Translations under genes and position numbers: made by a program
Assembly (NCBI GenBank): GCA_017400025.1
Contig: JAFQAF010000065.1
Span: forward strand, 1-5,934
Length of the DNA: 5,934 bases
Direction: 5' to 3'
DNA from: Oscillospiraceae bacterium
GTDB lineage: Bacteria; Bacillota_A; Clostridia; Oscillospirales; Ruminococcaceae
In this document: one piece after another, positions 1-5,250 of the stretch
Layout: each line of letters begins with the position of its first letter
Numbering within the stretch: position 1 is the stretch's first letter
Notes under the pieces: model-generated
The model's database searches: none
What the model was told of the DNA's origin: nothing
The model's input: the letters and a program-made list of their open reading frames with translations, nothing else

Positions 1-57
1 ATAAGGAATGCAATATAACAGCAATATAACTATGTAAAAAGCTTTTCTCACAGTCAT
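1..57 (-). CDS. 5' end of an exported or membrane protein, cut by the left edge
   Basis: Only the first 17-19 codons are inside the window, so the function cannot be named. Reading leftward, a G-rich Shine-Dalgarno AAGGGGG (65-59) is followed 7 nt later by a GTG at 51-49. An in-frame ATG at 57-55 lies only 1 nt after the G run, so GTG is the better start although ATG is possible. From GTG the peptide reads M-R-K-A-F-Y-I-V-I-L-L-L-Y-C-I-P-Y: a short basic n-region followed by a hydrophobic core, as in a signal peptide or an N-terminal membrane anchor. The frame is open to the edge. The same G-rich style of ribosome site precedes the sirtuin gene. The alpha-glucosidase terminator ends upstream of it, so this would be a separate transcript. 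The call rests on a very short frame plus its ribosome site and composition. Confidence 0.5.
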   Translation of the reverse strand, partial: MTVRKAFYIVILLLYCIPY

Positions 58-156
58 TCCCCCTTCTGTATTTATAGTACAGTAAAACCGTTTTTAAATC
101 TATATAATATCTGTGAAAAAACCTTAAGATTTTCTTAATTTTTGTACTCAGGAAGC

Positions 157-190
157 AAAAAAGCAGTTCCCATAAAAGAGAACTGCTTTT
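157..190 (-). terminator. Intrinsic terminator of the alpha-glucosidase gene
   Basis: A perfect 11-bp stem, AAAAGCAGTTC (159-169) against GAACTGCTTTT (180-190), encloses a 10-nt loop. Read on the minus strand it ends in TTTTTT (162-157), the classic rho-independent layout. It starts 6 nt after the alpha-glucosidase stop codon. Confidence 0.92.
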
Positions 191-196
191 ATTGTT

Positions 197-1879
197 TTAT
201 TTAAGAACAGCTGTAATGCCTTCGTATGGGCGGAGAGTTACTGTGTTTTCAATTTCTGTAACATCGCCGTAGTTGGAAAGAACCGCCTTGAAACTGCCAT
301 CCGGCAGTTTTACTTCAACCGGATAATCTTTAAAGTTATTTATGCTGATAACCTTTTCATCTTCATAGTCACGGCTGTAGCAGAATGTGGCATCGCTTTC
401 AATGTCAAACGGAGTTACTGTACCGTAAATAACACTTTTGAGTGTTTTTCTCACTCTGAGAAGCTGTCTGTAGAAGTTCAGAGGTGAAGCAGGGTCTTTT
501 TCCTGCAGCTCCACATTGATTTTAGTATAGTTGCCGTTTGTTTTCTGCCAAGGTGTTGCCTTGGAAAAACCGCCGTTTTCTGTAGAGTCCCACTGCATAG
601 GGCTGCGGCCACCATCACGGGAACGTGTGTTGAACAGATTAATCCATTTTTCCGGGCTTTCACCGCCTTCAACAACCTTTTCCTGCCACATAAACGGAAC
701 CTCCACATCGTGGAAATCTTCCACAGCTGTGTAATCAAGGCTTGTCATACCCAGTTCTTCGCCCTGATAGATATACGGAGTACCTTTCAGCATATACATT
801 GCATTGCCGTGCATTTTTGCAGACAGGTCACGGTATTCATCACTGTCATTGCCGAAACGTGAAACGCTTCTTGCCTGGTCGTGGTTTGAGAAGAACAGTG
901 CAAGATGGCCATACTCTTTCATTTCTTCCTGCCAGCCGAAAATTGCTTTTTTGAACTCTTTCACATCAAACGGAAGCGGTGCAAACTTATCATATCCGTC
1001 CTGGTCAAAATTAAGCAGTTCAAACAGATAAAGCATATCAATTTCAGGCTGGTTCATACCGCAGTAGTTTCTGGCCTGGTCACCGTTTATATACGCAACT
1101 TCAGCAACAGTCATCATATTGTATGGTGTAAACACTTCCCTGTTAAGTCTGCTGAAATGTTCATTAACTTTCGGTTTATTTGCATAGTGTTCTGTACCGA
1201 AACCGAATTCAGAGCCCGGCATAGGTTCAACATCCGGGAAATCAGGCTCTTTGTAAAGATAGTTGATAGCATCAAGACGGAAGCCATCTACACCATATTC
1301 TGCCCAGTGCTGCATAATTTTTATAACTTCATCAACAACTGCTTTGTTTTCCCAGTTAAGGTCCGGCTGTTTTTTGTGGAAGGTATGCAGATAGTATTTG
1401 TTGAGATGAGGAACATACTCCCATGCGCCGCCGCCAAACACACTGGCCCAGTTACAAGGTGCCTTGCCGTCTTTCGGGTCACGGAAATAATAGTAATTCA
1501 TGTACTTTTCGTCGCCTTCAAGTGCTTTCTGGAACCATTCGTGTTCATCTGATGTGTGGTTGGCAACAAGGTCAAGAACAAATTTCATTCCCAGTTTATG
1601 GCAATCATCAATAAGGTTTCTCAGGTCTTCCATTCTGCCGCCAAAAATAGGGTCTATTTCAAAATAATCGGCAACGTCATATCCGTTGTCTGCCTGCGGG
1701 CTTTTAAAAAACGGGCATACCCATACAACATCCACACCAAGGGATTTTATATACGGCAGCTTCTGTCGGATACCTTCAAGGTCACCGTAACCGTCGTTAT
1801 CCGAGTCATAGAAGCTCTTTGGATAAATCTGATAGACGGCAGCGTCTTTCCACCAGTTTTTTTCTTTCTGCATAATCAT
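197..1879 (-). CDS. GH13 alpha-glucosidase, oligo-1,6-glucosidase type
   Basis: A 560-residue cytoplasmic glycoside hydrolase expected to release glucose from the non-reducing end of short alpha-glucosides, with retention of configuration. No signal peptide is visible. The N-terminus WWKDAAVYQIYPKSF and a calcium-site-like loop (D25-D27-D29-D33) open the barrel. Conserved regions follow in order: DLVANH (103-108), QPDLNW (171-176), GFRLDAIN with nucleophile D203, TVAEV with acid/base E260, and SNHD with transition-state stabiliser D334. RSPMQWD and a C-terminal beta domain (about 485-560) complete it. Length and layout match Bacillus oligo-1,6-glucosidase and MalL. The residue after the nucleophile is Ala204, whereas alpha-1,6-acting members and trehalose-6-phosphate hydrolases usually have Val, so alpha-1,4 (maltase-like) preference is inferred. 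The ATG at 1879 is preferred over the ATG at 1873: AAAGGAAA lies 8-10 nt upstream of the first. No sugar transporter or regulator gene adjoins it. Confidence 0.93.
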   Translation of the reverse strand: MIMQKEKNWWKDAAVYQIYPKSFYDSDNDGYGDLEGIRQKLPYIKSLGVDVVWVCPFFKSPQADNGYDVADYFEIDPIFGGRMEDLRNLIDDCHKLGMKFVLDLVANHTSDEHEWFQKALEGDEKYMNYYYFRDPKDGKAPCNWASVFGGGAWEYVPHLNKYYLHTFHKKQPDLNWENKAVVDEVIKIMQHWAEYGVDGFRLDAINYLYKEPDFPDVEPMPGSEFGFGTEHYANKPKVNEHFSRLNREVFTPYNMMTVAEVAYINGDQARNYCGMNQPEIDMLYLFELLNFDQDGYDKFAPLPFDVKEFKKAIFGWQEEMKEYGHLALFFSNHDQARSVSRFGNDSDEYRDLSAKMHGNAMYMLKGTPYIYQGEELGMTSLDYTAVEDFHDVEVPFMWQEKVVEGGESPEKWINLFNTRSRDGGRSPMQWDSTENGGFSKATPWQKTNGNYTKINVELQEKDPASPLNFYRQLLRVRKTLKSVIYGTVTPFDIESDATFCYSRDYEDEKVISINNFKDYPVEVKLPDGSFKAVLSNYGDVTEIENTVTLRPYEGITAVLK

Positions 1880-1895
1880 AATAGCTGTTTCCTTT

Positions 1896-1973
1896 CTGTA
1901 TCAATCAATTTATATACAGCAAAGGGCAAACTAACCCTTTGCAACATTTTAGCAATTGCAAGGTTGTCTGCCC
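1896..1973 (-). promoter_or_regulatory. Structured leader of the alpha-glucosidase mRNA with competing hairpins
   Basis: The spacer between prfC and the alpha-glucosidase gene holds overlapping dyads. Hairpin A pairs 1973-1956 with 1944-1924: 18 bp including one G-U pair, in blocks of 8, 4 and 6 separated by small bulges, with an 11-nt loop. Hairpin B pairs GCAAAGGG (1942-1935) with CCCTTTGC (1926-1919), 8 bp with an 8-nt loop. A and B use the same bases and cannot coexist. A third, weaker stem, CTGTAT (1919-1914) with ATACAG (1901-1896), sits right beside the ribosome site. Hairpin B is followed by TGTATATA, not a T run, so it is at best a weak terminator. The region may be an RNA switch, the 3' end of the prfC mRNA, or operator DNA. 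I do not recognise a known riboswitch or antiterminator consensus. Confidence 0.5.
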
Positions 1974-1998
1974 TATAAACTATTAAATTTATATAATT

Positions 1999-2027
1999 AT
2001 TATACCATCAATTCTGCGCAACGTCAA
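1999..2027 (-). promoter_or_regulatory. Sigma-A promoter of the alpha-glucosidase gene, overlapping the prfC stop
   Basis: The -35 box TTGACG (2027-2022, 5 of 6 consensus bases) and the -10 box TATAAT (2004-1999, 6 of 6) are exactly 17 bp apart. TGG just before the -10 gives an extended -10 element. The prfC stop codon (2010-2008) lies in the spacer, so the -35 box is inside coding sequence. Transcription would start near 1992 and give a leader of about 110 nt. Confidence 0.75.
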
Positions 2028-3603
2028 CAAGAACAAGGTCCGGATTTTTTTCTGTAGCCCAGTTGATATTCCACTGGCTTGTAAACAGCAGAAGCTTTCT
2101 TTCCCTGAAATCTTCCAGAGCTTTTGTATCGCTTGTGATGTTCAGTGCTTTCAGGTTTACATCCTCATTTTCAATCCAGCGGATAAACTGGTATGGCAAT
2201 GTCTGCATTCTGATATCAACATTGTATTCTGTCTTGAGTCTGTGCTCCAGAACTTCCAGCTGCAGGACACCAACAACGCCAACTATAACTTCTTCAAAAC
2301 CTGCACCAGGCTCTTTGAAAATCTGGATTGCACCTTCCTGTGCAATCTGCTCCATACCTTTTACAAACTGTTTACGTTTCATTGTATCCACCTGGCTGAT
2401 ACGGGCAAAATGCTCCGGAGCAAAGGTAGGAATACTGTCAAACTTAAACGGTGTTTTTGCAGTTGTAATTGTATCGCCTATAGAGAAGATACCCGGGTCA
2501 AAGATGCCGATGATATCGCCTGCATAGGCTTCATCCACTGTTTCCCTTTCGCTGGCCATCAGCTGTGTGGACTGTGAAAGGCGCACTTTTTTGCCGCCCT
2601 GCACGTGGAAAACATCCATACCTATTTCAAACTTGCCGCTTACAATACGCATAAATGCAATTCTGTCGCGGTGTGCCTTGTTCATATTGGCCTGGATTTT
2701 GAATACAAATGCAGAAAAATCGCTGTTTTCTGTAGGTTCAATCATACCGGCTGAAGAATGGCGTGCCAGTGGTGATGTGGTAAGTGCAAGGAATTCCTTG
2801 ATAAATGGTTCCACACCAAAGTTTGTAAGGGCAGAACCAAAGAAAACAGGTGTAAGTTTACCTGTGTTGATCATTTCTCTGTCAAAATCATATGCGGCGC
2901 CGTCCAGCAGTTCCACATCATCTGAAAGAACTGAATGAAGTTCCGGTGTGATAAGGTCATCCAGGTCAGCATCGCCCAGCTTTGCACTGATAACCTGTGC
3001 CTGGTTTACACCGATTTTACCATCGTGCTGGAATGCAAGAATTTCCTGTCTGTGTCTGTCATATACACCTTTGAACTCCTTACCGGAACCTATAGGCCAG
3101 TTCATAGGATATGTCTGGATGCCGAGAACATTTTCTATTTCTTCCAGCAGGTCGAATGGGTCCTGGGAATCACGGTCCATTTTGTTGATGAAAGTGAATA
3201 TAGGAATATTTCTCATAGTACATACTTTGAACAGCTTTTTGGTCTGTGCTTCAACACCTTTTGCGGCGTCGATAACCATAACAGCACTGTCTGCAGCCAT
3301 AAGCGTTCTGTATGTGTCTTCAGAAAAGTCCTGGTGGCCAGGTGTATCAAGAATGTTTACGCAGTAGCCATCATAGTTGAACTGCATTACAGATGATGTA
3401 ACAGAAATACCACGCTGTTTTTCAATTTCCATCCAGTCAGATGTTGCAGCTCTGGCACCTTTTTTACCTTTAACGATACCGGCCTGCTGAATAGCACCGC
3501 CGTACAGCAGCAGCTTTTCAGTAAGTGTTGTTTTACCGGCGTCAGGGTGAGAGATAATAGCAAAAGTACGTCTTTTTTCTATCTGTTTCAAATAGTCTTT
3601 CAC
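2008..3603 (-). CDS. prfC: Peptide chain release factor 3 (RF3), GTPase
   Basis: A 531-residue translational GTPase (E. coli RF3 has 529) that drives RF1 and RF2 off the ribosome after peptide release. Every G motif is visible, numbering from the GTG start: G1 SHPDAGKT (18-25), the switch I region with RGISVT, G3 DTPGHQDF (from D86), G4 NKMDR (from N140), and G5-like GSALTNFG. Domain II and the RF3-specific C-terminal domain follow, ending in a W-rich stretch and PDLVLVD. RHSSAGMIEPTE and similar RF3-type segments separate it from EF-G and tetracycline-resistance relatives. The open frame runs upstream to a TTG at 3627, but GGAGGA (3613-3608) lies 4 nt before GTG 3603 and would be inside the longer protein, so GTG is the start. 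It has its own promoter and no co-transcribed partner. Its only candidate terminator is the hairpin region shared with the next gene's leader. Confidence 0.97.
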   Translation of the reverse strand: MKDYLKQIEKRRTFAIISHPDAGKTTLTEKLLLYGGAIQQAGIVKGKKGARAATSDWMEIEKQRGISVTSSVMQFNYDGYCVNILDTPGHQDFSEDTYRTLMAADSAVMVIDAAKGVEAQTKKLFKVCTMRNIPIFTFINKMDRDSQDPFDLLEEIENVLGIQTYPMNWPIGSGKEFKGVYDRHRQEILAFQHDGKIGVNQAQVISAKLGDADLDDLITPELHSVLSDDVELLDGAAYDFDREMINTGKLTPVFFGSALTNFGVEPFIKEFLALTTSPLARHSSAGMIEPTENSDFSAFVFKIQANMNKAHRDRIAFMRIVSGKFEIGMDVFHVQGGKKVRLSQSTQLMASERETVDEAYAGDIIGIFDPGIFSIGDTITTAKTPFKFDSIPTFAPEHFARISQVDTMKRKQFVKGMEQIAQEGAIQIFKEPGAGFEEVIVGVVGVLQLEVLEHRLKTEYNVDIRMQTLPYQFIRWIENEDVNLKALNITSDTKALEDFRERKLLLFTSQWNINWATEKNPDLVLVDVAQN

Positions 3604-3664
3604 GAAATCCTCCGAAAATAAAATCAAATATATAAATTAAATTAGCTTAAAACATAACCATATA

Positions 3665-3693
3665 ATTTTAACATAATAAAACCATAATAGCAA
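3665..3693 (-). promoter_or_regulatory. Probable sigma-A promoter of prfC
   Basis: TTGCTA (3693-3688) and TAAAAT (3670-3665) are separated by 17 bp, and TGT immediately before the -10 makes it an extended -10 promoter. It lies just after the terminator of the upstream glycosyltransferase gene. The predicted start near 3658 gives an AT-rich leader of about 55 nt ending in the GGAGGA ribosome site. This is a pattern match only. Confidence 0.6.
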
Positions 3694-3704
3694 GATTATA
3701 AATT

Positions 3705-3732
3705 AAAAAAGCATCTGCAAAAATGCAGATGC
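3705..3732 (-). terminator. Intrinsic terminator of the glycosyltransferase gene
   Basis: A perfect 9-bp stem, GCATCTGCA (3711-3719) against TGCAGATGC (3724-3732), has a 4-base loop. On the minus strand it is followed by TTTTTT (3710-3705). It begins 5 nt after the stop codon of the downstream reading frame of the frameshifted gene. Confidence 0.93.
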
Positions 3733-3737
3733 AATAT

Positions 3738-4353
3738 TTATCTTTTCATAGTTGACGGGTTTCGTATGCTTGGTGCTTTCAGCGTTTCCACCAGTTCTGC
3801 GGATTGTATCCCGTCCAGCTGTGCAGGTGCTATTCCATAATAATACCCGGAGGCCTGTTTTATGCCATAGCAGTTTTCCCCGAAATATGCCATAGCACAG
3901 TACATTGCAAGTATTTCTTCCTTGGTATACATTTTTTTCCAGCTGGAATGCCACCAGAAGCTCAGCCACTTTACGTTCAATGCGTTTTTCAAAGGAAAAA
4001 TACATATTCTTTGCCAGCTGCTGCGTGAGTGTGCTGCCCCCCTGGGAAAAACTGCCTGCAGAAATATTGGCAAACACTGCCCTGGTAAATGAAATTGCAT
4101 CAAAGCCGCCGTGTCTGAAAAAACGTCTGTCCTCTGATTCCACAAGAGTATCTATAAACACCGGGGTTATTTCTTCATTGGAAGTGTATTTTTCAGAGCT
4201 GCAAATTTCAGCCACTTTTTCTTCTATAGGTGTATCAGCCAGGGCAGCAGAATACATTTTATATCCGCGTTTTATCATTGGTGCTGAAACAACCCCCACA
4301 ATCACCACTGCCACAAGTACAAGGCCGGTGAATATTTTAAAAAACTTTTTCAT
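3738..4353 (-). pseudogene. Monofunctional GT51 peptidoglycan glycosyltransferase, frameshifted in an A7 run
   Basis: Glycosyltransferase 51 proteins polymerise lipid II into glycan strands at the outer face of the membrane. The first frame gives a basic start (MKKFFK), a membrane anchor (about residues 7-25), motif 1 ESEDRRFFRHGG with catalytic Glu74, motif 2 GGSTLTQQLAKN (105-116) and motif 3 RKVAELLVAFQLE with Glu131. At codons 139-141 the frame hits AAAAAAA (3938-3932). After it, this frame reads unrelated sequence, whereas the frame one base further on continues the family motif: KMYTKEEILAMY, then YFGENCYGI and a TAA at 3738. Removing one A restores an unbroken 204-residue protein. It lacks a transpeptidase domain and, compared with E. 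coli MtgA (242 residues), its C-terminus is short. AGAGG 7 nt before ATG supports the start. It could be a true pseudogene, a homopolymer sequencing error, or a gene expressed by slippage. Confidence 0.85.
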
Positions 4354-4374
4354 ATCCTTACCTCTTTGTACTTC

Positions 4375-4404
4375 AGTATATCACAAAAATCTGATTTGTG
4401 TGAA
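4375..4404 (-). promoter_or_regulatory. Probable sigma-A promoter of the glycosyltransferase gene
   Basis: TTCACA (4404-4399, 5 of 6) and TATACT (4380-4375) are 18 bp apart, with TGA before the -10 giving an extended -10 element. The predicted start is about 15 nt before the ribosome site. The spacer is almost entirely occupied by the 23-bp palindrome listed separately. Confidence 0.6.
4381..4403. promoter_or_regulatory. 23-bp palindrome in the promoter spacer, candidate operator
   Basis: On the minus strand the arms are TCACACAAATC and GATTTTTGTGA around one central A. The 11-bp arms are inverted copies with a single mismatch (C against A). The dyad runs from inside the -35 box to the base next to the -10 box, where a bound protein would block RNA polymerase. 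It is not followed by a T run, so it is not a terminator. The half-sites TCACA...TGTGA point the opposite way to CRP-type or Rex-type sites, and I cannot assign a regulator family. Confidence 0.55.
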
Positions 4405-4440
4405 TTATTACAGCTTTTTAATCAAAATTTAATATTATCT

Positions 4441-5163
4441 TCACAGTTTTATCCGGCTTAAAACCTGGCCCACACTGCCGTGTATCACAAGGTCCGCTTC
4501 AGAATCCAGGGGTGTGGAATCGCGGTTGATAAGAACAAGGTTGCCGCCTTCAAAATATCGTACAAGACCCGCCGCAGGGTACACTGTAAGTGATGTACCT
4601 GCCACAATCATTGTGTCTGCAGTGCTGATGGCACGGATAGCGCGGTTGTATACATCCATATCCAGGTCTTCATCATAAAGAACCACCTTTGGCTTGATTA
4701 TACCGCCGCAGTGACACTTTGCAATGCCGGTGGAGTTGAGTATATCCTCTGCTGTGTAAAACCGGCCGCAGCGCATACAGCGGTTTGAATGTACTGTGCC
4801 GTGAAGCTCATACACTCTTCTGCTGCCGGCCATCTGATGAAGGCCATCAATATTCTGTGTTATTACAGCGGAAAGCTTCCCTTTTTCCTCCCGCTGTGCA
4901 AGCCATTTGTGGGCATTGTTCGGCTGTGCATCAAGCGCCAGCATTTTGTCACGGTAGAAATCATAAAAAGCTTCTGTGCTATTCATAAAAAAGCCGTGAC
5001 TGAGAATTATTTCAGGCGGGAATTTGTATTTCTGATTGTAAAGGCCGTCTGTTGAACGGAAATCCGGGATTCCGGATTCAGTGCTTACACCTGCGCCACC
5101 GAAAAAAACTATATTGCGGCTGTTATCGATTATATGCTGCAGTTTTGCTATTTTGTCAGTCAT
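4441..5163 (-). CDS. cobB: Sirtuin, NAD-dependent protein deacylase (Sir2 family)
   Basis: A 240-residue cytoplasmic enzyme that removes acetyl or other acyl groups from protein lysines, consuming NAD and releasing nicotinamide and O-acyl-ADP-ribose. The Rossmann fold opens with GGAGVSTESGIPDFRS (22-37), the NAD-binding signature. TQNIDGLH (102-109), the catalytic His121 in ELHGT, and GTSLTVYPA (189-197) follow. The zinc site is C129-x2-C132 with C150-x-C152. There is no Tyr-x2-Arg at the position that gives SIRT5 and E. coli CobB their acid-acyl specificity (the sequence around it reads YDFYR), so plain deacetylation is the simplest inference. The frame is open to a TTG at 5223, but GGGGGG (5175-5170) sits 6 nt before ATG 5163, and the extra residues would come from terminator and promoter sequence. 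No acetyl-CoA synthetase or acetyltransferase gene, the usual partners, is nearby. Confidence 0.95.
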   Translation of the reverse strand: MTDKIAKLQHIIDNSRNIVFFGGAGVSTESGIPDFRSTDGLYNQKYKFPPEIILSHGFFMNSTEAFYDFYRDKMLALDAQPNNAHKWLAQREEKGKLSAVITQNIDGLHQMAGSRRVYELHGTVHSNRCMRCGRFYTAEDILNSTGIAKCHCGGIIKPKVVLYDEDLDMDVYNRAIRAISTADTMIVAGTSLTVYPAAGLVRYFEGGNLVLINRDSTPLDSEADLVIHGSVGQVLSRIKL

Positions 5164-5191
5164 AATATTCCCCCCATAATTTATCCCTATT

Positions 5192-5220
5192 ATTTTAATA
5201 TAATTTGTGATTATATGCAA
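5192..5220 (-). promoter_or_regulatory. Probable promoter of the sirtuin gene
   Basis: TTGCAT (5220-5215) and TAAAAT (5197-5192) are 17 bp apart, between the upstream terminator and the sirtuin ribosome site. The -35 box is weak (3 of 6). An alternative -10 box, TATAAT at 5215-5210, would need a -35 box within the terminator stem. Confidence 0.45.
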
Positions 5221-5221
5221 C

Positions 5222-5247
5222 AAAAAAGAGGCTTTAAAGCCTCTTTT
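5222..5247 (-). terminator. Intrinsic terminator of the ferritin-like gene
   Basis: A perfect 10-bp stem (5224-5233 with 5238-5247, core AGAGGCT/AGCCTCT) has a TTAA loop and is followed on the minus strand by TTTTTT (5227-5222). It starts 3 nt after the upstream stop codon. The dyad also ends in TTTT on the plus strand, so it could stop transcription from the left as well. Confidence 0.93.
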
Positions 5248-5250
5248 AAA

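Noticed and set aside
71..76. TATAAA (minus strand) as the -10 box for the left-edge gene
   Set aside because: Transcription would start near 64 and cut into the AAGGGGG ribosome site; the -35 match is also poor. No convincing promoter was found in 60-156.
905..1552. Long plus-strand open frame (215 codons) and other plus-strand frames opposite the alpha-glucosidase, prfC and sirtuin genes
   Set aside because: They lie antisense to genes with complete family motifs, encode no recognisable domain and lack convincing ribosome sites.
197..1879. Trehalose-6-phosphate hydrolase (treC/treA)
   Set aside because: Close relative by fold, but the Val typical after the nucleophile is Ala here and no trehalose PTS or treR gene adjoins.
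3604..3627. Longer prfC starting at TTG 3627
   Set aside because: The GGAGGA ribosome site at 3613-3608 would be inside the coding region, and RF3 homologues begin close to the GTG at 3603.
3931..3940. Programmed -1 ribosomal frameshift at the A7 run
   Set aside because: Joining the two frames needs a net +1 shift (or loss of one A). A -1 shift leads into the wrong frame, so only +1 events or transcript slippage could work.
3738..4353. Bifunctional class A penicillin-binding protein
   Set aside because: No transpeptidase motifs (SxxK, SxN, KTG) follow in any frame; the terminator closes the gene right after the GT51 domain.
4381..4403. Palindrome as terminator of the sirtuin gene
   Set aside because: There is no T run after it on either strand, and it sits precisely between promoter boxes.
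5164..5223. Longer sirtuin starting at TTG 5223
   Set aside because: It would begin in the T run of the upstream terminator and span the promoter; the ATG at 5163 has a proper ribosome site.
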